NCBI GenBank assembly: GCA_016207245.1
Contig: JACQQA010000008.1
Location: 1-58,551, forward strand
Direction: 5' to 3'
DNA: 58,551 bases
DNA from: Candidatus Magasanikiibacteriota bacterium
GTDB lineage: Bacteria; Patescibacteriota; Patescibacteriia; Magasanikbacterales; UBA922
Translations under genes and position numbers: made by a program
In this document: positions 1 to 7,670 of the stretch, piece after piece
Position numbering within the stretch: the stretch's first letter is position 1
Layout: every line of letters starts with the position of its first letter
Notes under the pieces: model-generated
The model's input: the letters and a program-made list of their open reading frames with translations, nothing else
Database searches by the model: none
What the model was told of the DNA's origin: nothing

Positions 1-140
1 GAACCCTGTGTTTTGTGAAAAAACAAAAAGCGCAATGGGGTGGCCAGAGGGAGTTTCCGCCCAAGGCGGATGGGCCTTGGGCCCAGAACCCTGTGTTTTG
101 TGAAAAAACAAAAAGCGCAATGGGGTGGCCAGAGGGAGTT
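1..140. repeat. 55-bp direct repeat duplicating the tRNA-His 3' end
   Basis: Bases 1-55 are repeated exactly at 86-140. The repeat holds the last ~20 bases of the minus-strand tRNA-His (T-arm and acceptor, including CCA) plus ~35 bases of its downstream flank. The 30-base spacer (56-85) is itself hairpin-forming: GCCCAAGGC at 59-67 pairs with GCCTTGGGC at 74-82. Only the second copy is joined to a full tRNA. The left copy starts at the window edge, so the array may continue outside. It could be an attachment-site-like scar or a simple tandem duplication. Confidence 0.85.
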
Positions 141-195
141 GAACCCTCGATAGCGGATCCACAATCCGCAGTTTTACCGTTAAACTATGGCCACC
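121..195 (-). tRNA. tRNA-His (GTG)
   Basis: The minus strand folds as a cloverleaf: an 8-bp acceptor including the extra G-1:C73 pair diagnostic of tRNA-His, A14/G18G19 in the D-loop, anticodon GTG in loop TTGTGGA, T-arm with GGTTCAACTCC, and an encoded CCA at the 3' end (121-123 on the plus strand). The 3' third is duplicated upstream at 36-55. Confidence 0.95.
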
Positions 196-217
196 ACGCT
201 GCGCTTTTTGTATTTTT

Positions 218-964
218 CTATTTCCCTAACCTCTCAAACGCTCTCAACACTTCCAACGGCACCGCGAAGATAACAGTGTTTGATTGATCCGAACTCAAAT
301 CATTAATGGTGCTTAATGTCCGCAGGTGGAGCGCGCCCGGCGATTGCGCGAGTATGCCAGCGGCTTTGGCGATGTTTTCCGCGGCAATTACTTCTCCGCT
401 CGCCTTAATAATCACCGATCTTTTTTCCCGCTCGGCCTCGGCTTGCTGGGCGATTACTCTCTGCATATTTTCCGGCAAGACAATGTCTTTTAATTCAACC
501 GCTTCAACTTTAATTCCCCATTGACCGGTGGCGTGTTCAATAATTTCTTTTATTCTTTGCGCCGCGGCATCGCGGTTGGCCAGCAATTCATCCAGTTCCA
601 GTTCACCGACAACATTGCGCATTGTCGTTTGCGCGAGCTGTGATACGGCATTCCAAAAATTTTCTACTTCCAGCACCGCTTTGGACGCGTCAACGACTTT
701 GTAATAAATCACCGCGTTGATTTTTGCCGAGATATTATCTTTGGTGATCGCCTCCTGCAAAGGCACATCCACCGCTTTGGTGCGCATGTCAATTTTAACC
801 ATGCTTTGAACAATCGGAATTACCAAGCGCCAGCCCGGCTCGGCAATATTAATATATTTTCCCAGCATGAATTTTACGCCTCGCTGATACTGGTTTACTT
901 GGCGGACGCTGATGATGACGAGAATGCCAATCGCGATCGCGATGGGAGTTAATATATCGGACAT
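218..964 (-). CDS. Slipin / SPFH (band 7) membrane protein
   Basis: A 248-aa protein with one N-terminal hydrophobic segment (about residues 4-20) followed by an SPFH/band-7 domain: the RGVKFMLGKY start, PGWRLVIPIVQ, a VDVPLQEAITKDN segment and a helical AEAEREKRSVIIKASGE region are typical of prokaryotic slipins (stomatin-like). The family forms membrane-anchored oligomers that scaffold microdomains. Slipins are often paired with an NfeD protease partner, but none is seen here. Start at 964 gives a normal slipin N-terminus. It sits between tRNA-His and tRNA-Arg on the same strand. Confidence 0.9.
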   Translation of the reverse strand: MSDILTPIAIAIGILVIISVRQVNQYQRGVKFMLGKYINIAEPGWRLVIPIVQSMVKIDMRTKAVDVPLQEAITKDNISAKINAVIYYKVVDASKAVLEVENFWNAVSQLAQTTMRNVVGELELDELLANRDAAAQRIKEIIEHATGQWGIKVEAVELKDIVLPENMQRVIAQQAEAEREKRSVIIKASGEVIAAENIAKAAGILAQSPGALHLRTLSTINDLSSDQSNTVIFAVPLEVLRAFERLGK

Positions 965-1006
965 AAAATTAATATCATTAATTAAAAATTATAAATTTTT
1001 ACCTTG

Positions 1007-1078
1007 TCTCCCCGGCAGGAATCGAACCTGCATTACCTGCTTAGAAGGCGGGTGTTCTATCCATTGAACTACGGAGAG
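1007..1078 (-). tRNA. tRNA-Arg (TCT)
   Basis: Minus-strand cloverleaf with acceptor CTCTCCG/CGGGGAG, T8 A9, D-loop A14 and GG, anticodon loop CTTCTAA (anticodon TCT) and T-arm GCAGGTTCGATTCCTGC. The discriminator is A; CCA is not encoded. Confidence 0.95.
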
Positions 1079-1119
1079 TGAAAATCGTGCTGATATATTA
1101 GCGAAAAAAATATAAGCTG

Positions 1120-2109
1120 TCAATCCCCGCCGCGCTGTTTGCCGTGAAATTTTTTGTAAATATTCTTCAACTCTTTGTCAGTGATGTGCGTGTAAATTTG
1201 CGTGGTGGTGATTGACGAATGTCCCAGCATTGTTTGCACGCTTCGGATATCCGCGCCATTTTGCAATAAATCAGTCGCGTAAGAATGCCGCAAAGTATGC
1301 GGCGTTACCGGCTTGGTAATTCCCGCGGCCCGCGCGTATTTTTGCACCAATCTCTGCACTGACCTCGGCGTCAGGGGCAGAGTGCCGTCTGTTCTTTTAT
1401 CATGCGACACAAACAAATATTGATTCATATCCTGCCTCGTTTCCAGATATTTTTTCAGCCAATATCTCGCTTGCTCCGACAAAAAAACCACGCGCGATTT
1501 TCTGCCTTTGCCCATGATCGTAAACTCTTCTTTTTCCAAATTGACTTTATCTTTTTTCAGTCCCGCCAATTCAGACACGCGCAGACCGGTGGAAAACAAC
1601 AGCTCCAAAATCGCCTTATCGCGATATTTAATTAATTCGCCGTCTTTGTTCGTTTGTTTTCTGTTATCTGTATTTCCCTCGGCCTGAGCTCGGGACGAAG
1701 GCTGCATTCTGCTCGCCAACGGCGCTTCCAGCAATCTATTCAAATCACTCCCTTCCAAAAAACTCACTTCGCGGTCAGGCATTTTCATCAATTCAATTTT
1801 TTCCGCCGCCAGAGTCTTCACGTCTCGTTTGGCCAGATATTTTAGGAAAGAACGGAGAGCGATTAGATGATAATTCTGGGTGTTTTTTCTTAACGGGTCG
1901 CCGTGCGCATCAATGAGACGATTCAGCCACAGACGATACTGGCGCACATTTTCCGCCTCCAAACTTTCCGGTTTTTTTGCTTCGCCGAACCAGCCAATGA
2001 ATCTTTTTAAATAAAAATCATAATTTCTCACCGTCTGCTGACTGCGGTTTTTTTCTATTTCAAGATATTCTAGGAAGTCAATTAGGTATTTAGACAGTGT
2101 TTTAGACAT
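1120..2109 (-). CDS. Tyrosine recombinase, XerC/XerD family
   Basis: A 329-aa tyrosine recombinase. The N-terminal SAM-like core-binding domain covers about residues 1-100. The catalytic domain has Arg177 in TGLRVSEL, a beta-hairpin lysine near 201, the H271-x-x-R274 box in HTLRHSYATDLL, His297 in GHSSITTTQIYTH and the nucleophile Tyr306. The length fits a XerC/D-type protein acting on chromosome dimers, but no dif site was identified here. Residues ~134-156 (PSSRAQAEGNTDNRKQ and flanks) lie where the family normally runs directly from LLEAP to IKYRDKAILELL. They are encoded by an inserted repeat with TCTGTTATC/TGCATTCTG arms. Confidence 0.9.
   Translation of the reverse strand: MSKTLSKYLIDFLEYLEIEKNRSQQTVRNYDFYLKRFIGWFGEAKKPESLEAENVRQYRLWLNRLIDAHGDPLRKNTQNYHLIALRSFLKYLAKRDVKTLAAEKIELMKMPDREVSFLEGSDLNRLLEAPLASRMQPSSRAQAEGNTDNRKQTNKDGELIKYRDKAILELLFSTGLRVSELAGLKKDKVNLEKEEFTIMGKGRKSRVVFLSEQARYWLKKYLETRQDMNQYLFVSHDKRTDGTLPLTPRSVQRLVQKYARAAGITKPVTPHTLRHSYATDLLQNGADIRSVQTMLGHSSITTTQIYTHITDKELKNIYKKFHGKQRGGD
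1651..1711. repeat. Heptamer-type repeat arms plus GC element inserted in the xer gene
   Basis: Arms reading TCTGTTATCTGTATT and GCTGCATTCTG, the same units as the intergenic CAGAATN repeats, flank a GC-rich core. A 27-base stretch of the core (1676-1702) recurs exactly at 35537-35563 inside the epmA-like gene. Reading frame is preserved through the insertion. Confidence 0.75.
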
Positions 2110-2114
2110 ACATG

Positions 2115-2213
2115 CTATTCAGAAGATAGAATGCAGATAACAGAATACATCTGCGTTTGATTTTACCACCAACACCAGTTTGTTGCCTTCTGTTACCTGT
2201 ATTTTGCATTCTG
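2115..2213. repeat. Inverted repeat with heptamer-iterated arms (CAGAATN type)
   Basis: The left arm is a run of near-heptamers (CAGATAA, CAGAATA), the right arm is its complement (TGTATTT, TGCATTC). The loop contains CGTTTGATTTTAC, which recurs in the loop of the element at 40905-41020, so the two are copies of one element. It lies between the xer start codon and the next promoter. Confidence 0.85.
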
Positions 2214-2229
2214 ATATTGTACGACACTA

Positions 2230-2258
2230 TTGACAAACGGTCAAATTTGTGCTATACT
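2230..2258 (+). promoter_or_regulatory. Sigma-70-type promoter of the 43-aa ORF
   Basis: TTGACA (2230-2235), 17-bp spacer, TATACT (2253-2258), in the context TTTGTGCTATACTAT, which also resembles an extended -10. The promoter at 30613-30641 before the second DUF5667 gene is nearly identical and shares downstream ATATTGATTA. Confidence 0.8.
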
Positions 2259-2300
2259 ATTAATATTGATTACAGCAAAATAGTGTAGTTAATCAAAAAC

Positions 2301-2330
2301 TCCGCCCGGGGCGGATCCGCCTCGGGCGGA
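2301..2330. repeat. 30-base near-perfect palindrome in the leader
   Basis: A TCCGCCCG...CGGGCGGA palindrome centred on GCGGATCCGC, with only one non-complementary base pair position. It lies between the promoter at 2230 and the small ORF at 2343 and would form a stable 5' UTR hairpin followed by an A-rich stretch. Confidence 0.75.
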
Positions 2331-2342
2331 AAAAATAAAAAT

Positions 2343-2474
2343 ATGCAAAACAAAAATACGGGGGCGGAGACCCGACCAAACTCCGCGATTTCTTTGGTTT
2401 ATTATTACTTGTTAGCAGGCATCGCGCTGTTGGTGTCTGTTTTTTTATTCCTGCCTCGGGTGGCCGCGGGGTGA
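2343..2474 (+). CDS. Small single-span membrane protein (43 aa), unknown
   Basis: An ATG ORF encoding 43 residues: a polar N-terminus (MQNKNTGAETRPNS), then an uninterrupted hydrophobic stretch of about 23 residues (LVYYYLLAGIALLVSVFLFL) and a short PRVAAG tail. It has a consensus promoter 85 bases upstream (2230-2258) and an intrinsic terminator 22 bases downstream (2496-2522), so it forms a complete transcription unit. No Shine-Dalgarno sequence is present, as for most genes here. The length and single span suggest a membrane-anchored regulatory peptide, leader or toxin-like peptide; no family is recognised. Confidence 0.6.
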   Translation: MQNKNTGAETRPNSAISLVYYYLLAGIALLVSVFLFLPRVAAG

Positions 2475-2495
2475 GCTTCAAATAGACATGTGGAC

Positions 2496-2522
2496 AAGCG
2501 GGTTGCTCCGCTTTTCTTTTTA
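2496..2522 (+). terminator. Intrinsic terminator after the small ORF
   Basis: Stem AAGCGG/CCGCTT (2496-2501 with 2508-2513) followed by a T-rich tract (TTTTCTTTTT). Confidence 0.7.
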
Positions 2523-2573
2523 ATCTATACTATAAATAGCCCGGTTGGGCGGATAATTTTTTAAGCAGATTTT

Positions 2574-3632
2574 ATGAAGTATTGGTTAATTTTTTCAATA
2601 ATGTTAGCGGTTTTGTGGTTTGCGCCGGTTCAAGCGCAAAGCGCGGAGCCGGCGGCGGACAGCGTTGACACTGTCGCGGGTTTGGAAGTTTCGGCAGAAC
2701 CGCCAGCGGTTGACGCAAGCGTGACAGCCAGCATAGTCGCTGAAGAACCTGAATTAGAAGGAATGGTGGTGGAACAGCCGAAAGAGGTGCCGTCAGTGTT
2801 CGGTTTGTGGTGGAAAGGCGTAAAAGAAAAAGTTTCAATCGGTTTAACTTTCAATCCAATTAAAAAAGCGGAAAAACAATTGCAATTCGCGGAAGAGCGC
2901 ATGAAGTTGGCGGAACTGATGGCGCAGAAATCTAAAGATCAAAAAGTGCAAGCGCGCATTCATCGCGCGATCGGCCAGGCGCAGGAAATGATGGAAAAAG
3001 TTGAGGCGCGTCGCGAACGTCTGTTACAGCAGAAAGACGAACAAGCCGCGCGTTTATTGCGCAATATCGCGACGCACCAAATCAGGCGCGAAGCGGTGAT
3101 GGATAAGATAGAAGAAAAACTTCCTGAGGGAGCAATAGAAAAATTTGATGAATTAAGAGATAAAGGAATGATGCAGGAGCGCCGTTTATTAAACGCGATT
3201 AATAACGAAAACGCGCCGGCCGAAGTGCGTGAACATTTGCAAGCGGTAAAAGACCGGATTGAAGCGCATGCTGAAGAAATTAAACTATTCCGCGAACGCC
3301 GCGCTGAACTAATGGATGAATTTAAAGCCGGCGATGAAGCGGTTAAAGAGCAAACAAAAGAAGAGATGAAAGAATTGCGCCAAGATCGCGTGGAAATGTT
3401 GAAAGACCGGCGCGAGGAGCGGGTTGAAAAAAATCAAAATGGCGAAGCGATTAAGCCGCCGCTGGAGAACAAGCCCGGCGCGATTATTAAATTAAAAGCG
3501 CTGAAACAAGAATTAAAAAATGAGTTTAAAGAAGAAAAGAACAAAGTTAAAAAAGAAATTGACGAACCGGATGATGATGTAAATGATGACGTGACAGATA
3601 ATAAAAATAACACTGTAAGTAGTCAGCTATAA
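2574..3632 (+). CDS. Secreted DUF5667-type helical protein
   Basis: A 352-aa protein with an N-terminal signal/anchor (residues ~1-22, cleaved or anchored near VQAQSAEPAA), an acidic Pro/Ala linker to about 65, then the SVFGLWWKGVKEKVSIGLTFNPIKKAEKQLQFAEERMKLAE segment that matches DUF5667-family proteins of Patescibacteria. The rest is long charged alpha-helix with a Lys/Glu-rich coiled-coil tail. Role unknown; likely cell-envelope. A paralogous domain occurs in the 741-aa protein at 30674. It is followed 12 bases later by the zinc-ribbon gene. Confidence 0.8.
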   Translation: MKYWLIFSIMLAVLWFAPVQAQSAEPAADSVDTVAGLEVSAEPPAVDASVTASIVAEEPELEGMVVEQPKEVPSVFGLWWKGVKEKVSIGLTFNPIKKAEKQLQFAEERMKLAELMAQKSKDQKVQARIHRAIGQAQEMMEKVEARRERLLQQKDEQAARLLRNIATHQIRREAVMDKIEEKLPEGAIEKFDELRDKGMMQERRLLNAINNENAPAEVREHLQAVKDRIEAHAEEIKLFRERRAELMDEFKAGDEAVKEQTKEEMKELRQDRVEMLKDRREERVEKNQNGEAIKPPLENKPGAIIKLKALKQELKNEFKEEKNKVKKEIDEPDDDVNDDVTDNKNNTVSSQL

Positions 3633-3644
3633 ATTTTAATAAGT

Positions 3645-4043
3645 ATGAGAGAAAGCGGAAAAGAAAATCCAACATTGAGTGAAAGAAAAACTGCCAGTGT
3701 CATAGAAGTGGACGGCATTAAGCGGTGTTCCGCGGTTATAAGCGGCCGCGCGTGCAATGCCGCGGTTAAACCGCCCGGCAAGTTCTGTGAAAAATGCGGG
3801 GCGAAGTTAGTGTATAGCGACGGCAGAAGAGAAACACAATTTCTCGCGTCAGCCGCTGGTCGGGTTGAAATGAAACCCCCCGCAAGCACTGGTTCAGAAG
3901 TTGATCCCGATCCTGCCGTCAGATTGGACGCTGATGCGGTGAAAGCGGCGTTGAAAAAACCGCCTAAAGTTTGGGAAGATGAAGACGAAACAATGGCGTT
4001 CGACGTTGATGAAGATGGGAAAATTCACCGGAAGGGCAAGTAA
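3645..4043 (+). CDS. Hypothetical protein with a four-cysteine zinc ribbon
   Basis: 132 aa. Cys28, Cys37, Cys48 and Cys51 (KRCSA...RACNA...FCEKCGAK) form a plausible treble-clef or ribbon zinc site. The C-terminal half is acidic and probably disordered (WEDEDETMAFDVDEDG). It lies 12 bases after the DUF5667 gene and before a strong terminator, so the two are probably cotranscribed. No named family recognised. Confidence 0.65.
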   Translation: MRESGKENPTLSERKTASVIEVDGIKRCSAVISGRACNAAVKPPGKFCEKCGAKLVYSDGRRETQFLASAAGRVEMKPPASTGSEVDPDPAVRLDADAVKAALKKPPKVWEDEDETMAFDVDEDGKIHRKGK

Positions 4044-4066
4044 ATACCACAACCGATTAATGTTTG

Positions 4067-4094
4067 CCACCGATTTTCAGTCGGTGGTTTTTTT
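4067..4094 (+). terminator. Intrinsic terminator
   Basis: CCACCGA (4067-4073) pairs with TCGGTGG (4081-4087), followed by TTTTTTT. It ends the DUF5667/zinc-ribbon unit. Confidence 0.85.
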
Positions 4095-4151
4095 ATTGTT
4101 TTTTGTTGGCAAGTTTGTTATATTAGATTGGTTAAATATAAATAGAAGAAT

Positions 4152-4817
4152 ATGAACACGATCGTTTTTGACATTGAAACCGTAGCGCAGGATTTTAATC
4201 AGTTAGATAAAGCGAGGCAGGATTATTTATTGAAAGGCGCGGAAACCGAGGAGGAGAAAGAGAAGGCTGTGGATCAAATGGCTTTGTGGGCGCTGACCAA
4301 TCAGATTGTGGCAATCGGCATGCTGTCGGTTGAAACGCAAAAAGGCGCGGTATATTTTAATGGCGAATCGGGAAAAGAATTTGAGGAAAATAATATTAAA
4401 TATTGGGCGGGAAGCGAGAAGGAAATTTTAGAAAAGTTTTGGCAGGCGATTTCGCGCGCCGACAGATTCGTTACTTTCAACGGCCGCGGATTTGATTGTC
4501 CGGTGCTGATGCTCCGTTCAGCGATGCAAAAAGTTAAGCCGACAAAAAATTTAATGCCCTATCGCTACAGCGTTGAGGCGCATATTGATCTGCTGGAGCA
4601 GCTTACTTTTTATAATTCCGTTCGTAAATTTAATTTGGATTTTTTTTGCAAATCATTCGGCATTGAATCGCCGAAAGCGCAAGGTATTACCGGCCACGAT
4701 GTCGGGACCCTGTTCGCGGCCGGCGAGCGGGAGAAGATCGCTCGCTATTGCGCCGGTGATTTGGCGGCCACGCGCGAGTTATACTTGAGGTGGAAGGAAT
4801 ATATGCAGATGGGGTAG
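4152..4817 (+). CDS. Predicted 3'-5' exonuclease (PolB-like DEDD fold)
   Basis: 221 aa. Exo I motif FDIET (Asp7, Glu9), Exo II in FVTFNGRGFDCPVL (about residue 120) and Exo III in YCAGDLAATRELYLRW (about 205) are the DEDD metal ligands of the exonuclease family related to the proofreading domain of DNA polymerase B. It is freestanding with no polymerase domain. It probably trims DNA or RNA 3' ends during repair. A weak purine-rich AGAAGA precedes the ATG. Confidence 0.85.
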   Translation: MNTIVFDIETVAQDFNQLDKARQDYLLKGAETEEEKEKAVDQMALWALTNQIVAIGMLSVETQKGAVYFNGESGKEFEENNIKYWAGSEKEILEKFWQAISRADRFVTFNGRGFDCPVLMLRSAMQKVKPTKNLMPYRYSVEAHIDLLEQLTFYNSVRKFNLDFFCKSFGIESPKAQGITGHDVGTLFAAGEREKIARYCAGDLAATRELYLRWKEYMQMG

Positions 4818-4840
4818 TTTATTGGTATAATATCAGTTGC

Positions 4841-4902
4841 CAGAATACAGATAACAGAATGCAGTGTGTGGGTGTATCGTGTTATCTGCATTCTGTATTC
4901 TG
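4841..4902. repeat. Inverted repeat with heptamer-iterated arms (CAGAATN type)
   Basis: Left arm CAGAATA CAGATAA CAGAATG, loop of about 20 bases, right arm TCTGCAT TCTGTAT TCTGAAT. It fills the gap between the exonuclease and the next gene; a false upstream start codon at 4864 lies within it. Confidence 0.85.
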
Positions 4903-4914
4903 AATCTTAATCGT

Positions 4915-5616
4915 ATGCATCACCCGCAGGTTAAACACACCATAGACATTTTTGAACGCATGTATCAGAACTTGCCGCCTTTGGTTCCGGAGTTGGTGGC
5001 GAGAGAAATGAAGCACGCGCTGGAACACTTGCGCGATGATGTGGAAGTCGGGATTGACGAAGTGGAAAACATCGCGGTTTCTTTGGGCAAGAAAATTTGG
5101 CCTTATTGGAAGGCTTTTGAAGAGCTTTGCAGTATGAGCCAAGGCCGGTTGGGCGAAAAATTTTTGTTGGGGCGTTTGCCCGCGCAATTAAAACAAAAAT
5201 ACGCGGAATTTAAGGAACACGGCGCGGATTATCATGATTTGCGTTCAGGTGGCGGGGCAAGTTATTTTTCTTTGGAAGAAAGACAGGAAATAACCAGAAT
5301 TTTAATAATGGTTGATCAAGAGGTAAAAGAGCATGTGAAACAGGCGGTATTAAGCGTTGACGAGAAAAAATATCAAGATTTGATAATTGATTTTCAGAAT
5401 ATTTTGGATGATATGGAAAAACGGCTAGACAGTTTGCGTTTGATGGCCGAAGACGAAGAAGAGCATCCGGAATTAGCCGAAGAAATTCGCGATAAAATTA
5501 AAACTTTTGAATTAGGCTTGTGTTTGCTCGGACCGAACACCAGACATCACGAACTTTTGAATGTGGATGATCATTTTGTGGAGAGAAGAGGGGCGAGGAG
5601 AGGGTTGCGAGTGTAG
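4915..5616 (+). CDS. Conserved-looking hypothetical helical protein
   Basis: 233 aa from the ATG at 4915 (MHHPQVKHTIDIFERMYQ). The in-frame ATG at 4864 was rejected because it lies inside the CAGAATN repeat. The sequence is predicted nearly all alpha-helical, with VAREMKHALEHLRDDVEVGIDEVENIAVSLGKKIWPYWKAFEEL and an acidic coiled-coil region near residues 150-190. There are no catalytic motifs, membrane segments or cysteine clusters. Family unknown to me. Confidence 0.7.
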   Translation: MHHPQVKHTIDIFERMYQNLPPLVPELVAREMKHALEHLRDDVEVGIDEVENIAVSLGKKIWPYWKAFEELCSMSQGRLGEKFLLGRLPAQLKQKYAEFKEHGADYHDLRSGGGASYFSLEERQEITRILIMVDQEVKEHVKQAVLSVDEKKYQDLIIDFQNILDDMEKRLDSLRLMAEDEEEHPELAEEIRDKIKTFELGLCLLGPNTRHHELLNVDDHFVERRGARRGLRV

Positions 5617-5620
5617 TAGA

Positions 5621-5696
5621 CAAAACACATAACACAGTTAACAAAACACAATGAACTCATTTGTTAATTCTATGTGTTATGTTAATTGTGTTTTGA
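5621..5696. repeat. Inverted repeat with heptamer-iterated arms (AAAACAC type)
   Basis: Left arm AAAACAC ATAACAC AGTTAAC AAAACAC AATGAAC; the right arm is the approximate complement (TATGTGTTATGTTAATTGTG). The architecture matches the CAGAATN elements, the heptamer differs. It fills the gap between two plus-strand genes. Confidence 0.8.
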
Positions 5697-5714
5697 TTTT
5701 TGTCGTTAATTATT

Positions 5715-6239
5715 ATGTCTAAAAAAATTCTGTTCGTCATCGCCAGCGAGGGGTTTCAGCCGATTGAGTACGGCGACGCGAAAAAAGTCTTGGAAGCGGC
5801 AGGTTTAATTGTGGTGACGGCAAGCGACCATGTTGGCGCGGCAGTGGCAAGAGATGGTTCGACAGCCGCGGTTGATTTGTTGGTGAAAGATGTTATCCCA
5901 GAGGATTACGACGGTTTATTTTTCATCGGCGGGCCGGGGGCGCTGGAGCATTTGGATAATGAAGATAGTTATAAATTGTTGCGCGAGTGGCAGAAGACCG
6001 GAAAACCGTATGGCGCGATTTGCATCTCACCGCGGATTTTGGCGAAAGCCGGAGTTTTACGAAATAAAAAAGCCACCGGCTGGGATGGCGATGGCGAGTT
6101 GGCGGATATTTTTGTTGATAACGGCGTTGAATATGTCCGCCAGCCGGTTGTTGTTGACGGCAATGTGGTGACTGGGAATGGACCAAGCGCGGCGAGAGAT
6201 TGGGGAGAGAAGATTGGCGGGATATTAAATATTGGATAG
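5715..6239 (+). CDS. DJ-1/PfpI family protein
   Basis: 174 aa from ATG 5715. Rossmann-like DJ-1/PfpI fold: KKILFVIASEGFQPIEYGD start, FIGGPGALEHL, and the nucleophile elbow GAICISPRILAKAG with Cys about residue 103. The family includes proteases, deglycases/glyoxalases and chaperones; the acidic residue near SEGFQPIE is consistent with the catalytic Glu. Specific substrate not assignable. The in-frame TTG at 5700 is a less likely start because it abuts the preceding repeat. Confidence 0.85.
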   Translation: MSKKILFVIASEGFQPIEYGDAKKVLEAAGLIVVTASDHVGAAVARDGSTAAVDLLVKDVIPEDYDGLFFIGGPGALEHLDNEDSYKLLREWQKTGKPYGAICISPRILAKAGVLRNKKATGWDGDGELADIFVDNGVEYVRQPVVVDGNVVTGNGPSAARDWGEKIGGILNIG

Positions 6240-6271
6240 TAGATATTCCGGAATCTCTTATTACTCATCAT

Positions 6272-7294
6272 TCATAATATTTCTGTTTTAACTTTAACAA
6301 ACTTCTTCACCATTTTCTCAATCCCGCTTCTATTCAACAGCCCGGTCTGCGCGCCGATTTGCTGGATGACGCCGGAAGAATTAGCTGTGCCCCATCGCAT
6401 TGCTTCAGCCAATGATTTGCCATTTATTACAGCTGATAAAAATCCGCTGGCGTAAGCGTCCCCGGCGCCGGTTTTGGAAATGATTTTTACATCATAAGCC
6501 GGCAGATGATAACGCTCGGTTGAATTAGCGGCATAAGAGCCGTTTTCGCCGTCAGTGATGACTGCGGTTTTTACGCCCAGTTTTAGGAGAGATGACAAAA
6601 GTGCCGCGACTGGATTGCTGGATTGCTTCGTCAGCGCCTCATCGGCGCTTCCTCGCAATGGCAGATCATCGCCAACTATTTTTTCCGCTTCTTCTTTGTT
6701 TACAAAAAGCAATTCAATCATCGGTAAAATGGGCTTGAATCCGGTCAAATCTTTTTTTATGTGGTATGAGCCCGGGTTGCAGGCAAAACGGCAATCAGGG
6801 TGTTTTTTTAAATAAACCAAAATTTGTTTTTGCAAAATTCGGAAATCATCGCCGACAGACGTGTAATACAGCCAGTCAGCCGCGGGTATGGCGGGCAGAG
6901 AATATTTGCGTTTGGCGTGGTAAGAAAGTATCGTGCGTTCCCCCAAATAGCTAAGAATAATTGAATAGCGGGTTTCGTTTTTTGGATTTAATCTGACAAA
7001 TTTTGTGTCAATGCCGATTTTATTAAACTCCTGTTTAATTATCGCGCCGTTGATATCATCGCCGAGTTCGGTAACGATCGCTGTTTTTAAACCCAGCGCG
7101 CGGCAACCGGCCGCGATGTTCGCCGCATTGCCACCGAGGGACTGAACAGTTTGGCTGATAGGAATTTTATCCGCGTAATTCAAACAAATCTGGCAGTGTT
7201 CTTTTTTCAGATCGCACTGCACCTGCGCGTCGTCAATCATCAGAATCGTATCCATGGTGCTGTCTCCAACGACAATGAGGTCAAATTTATTCAT
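6272..7294 (-). CDS. PfkB-family carbohydrate/nucleoside kinase
   Basis: 340 aa from the ATG at 7294, chosen because the upstream gene stops 1 base earlier (TGA-T-ATG) and because MNKFDLIVVGDSTMD is the typical PfkB start. Features: SLGGNAANIAAGCRALG substrate/hinge region, DGENGSYA, and the anion hole/catalytic GAGDAYASGFL near residue 285. Ribokinase-like fold phosphorylating a sugar or nucleoside; cysteines in CDLKKEHCQICLNY near the lid are unusual. RGSADEALTKQSSNPVAALL is an in-frame insertion from a repetitive element (6619-6660). Confidence 0.85.
   Translation of the reverse strand: MNKFDLIVVGDSTMDTILMIDDAQVQCDLKKEHCQICLNYADKIPISQTVQSLGGNAANIAAGCRALGLKTAIVTELGDDINGAIIKQEFNKIGIDTKFVRLNPKNETRYSIILSYLGERTILSYHAKRKYSLPAIPAADWLYYTSVGDDFRILQKQILVYLKKHPDCRFACNPGSYHIKKDLTGFKPILPMIELLFVNKEEAEKIVGDDLPLRGSADEALTKQSSNPVAALLSSLLKLGVKTAVITDGENGSYAANSTERYHLPAYDVKIISKTGAGDAYASGFLSAVINGKSLAEAMRWGTANSSGVIQQIGAQTGLLNRSGIEKMVKKFVKVKTEIL
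6619..6660. repeat. GC-type palindromic element inserted in the pfkB-like gene
   Basis: GGATTGCTTCGTC ... CCTCGCAATG matches the element at 36563-36612 and the inverted repeat at 58422-58517. It adds about 14-20 residues to the kinase without breaking the frame. Confidence 0.8.
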
Positions 7295-7295
7295 A

Positions 7296-7625
7296 TCAGC
7301 GGCGTTTGTTAATTGCTTTGTGCAGACTGCATTTGCACTCAACATCATGGCAGACGCACCGGTGAATGCCAAGTAGGATTTCTATGAATTCAACCAGCGC
7401 GGCGAGAAAAAAACCTGCCATGGCGATGGTAAAAATCAGATTGCCGATAAACAGCGCATAGACCAAAAGACAACCGGCGCCGATTAAGAACACCGCGTCT
7501 TGGCGGCGTTCGGTTTCCAAAAAAACGCCATAAATCAACAAAATCGCGCCTAAACCGGCTACGACATAAATTATGGTTTGCAGCATTGTTGCCGGAAGTT
7601 GAGGGAGGATGAATTCTAGGAACAT
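7296..7625 (-). CDS. Small multi-span membrane protein
   Basis: 109 aa with three hydrophobic segments (about residues 14-33, 44-64, 65-85). The C-terminal tail CVCHDVECKCSLHKAINKRR is Cys- and Lys-rich. Met14 is an alternative start. It is translationally coupled to the downstream PfkB gene (1-base gap). No family assigned. Confidence 0.6.
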   Translation of the reverse strand: MFLEFILPQLPATMLQTIIYVVAGLGAILLIYGVFLETERRQDAVFLIGAGCLLVYALFIGNLIFTIAMAGFFLAALVEFIEILLGIHRCVCHDVECKCSLHKAINKRR

Positions 7626-7670
7626 AGTTTATTGTATGATTACATTGGGTGATTTAATTATATCACAAGA

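Noticed and set aside
6240-6271. ATTCCGGAAT palindrome as terminator between the PfpI and PfkB genes
   Set aside because: Only 10 bases and no T-tract on either side.
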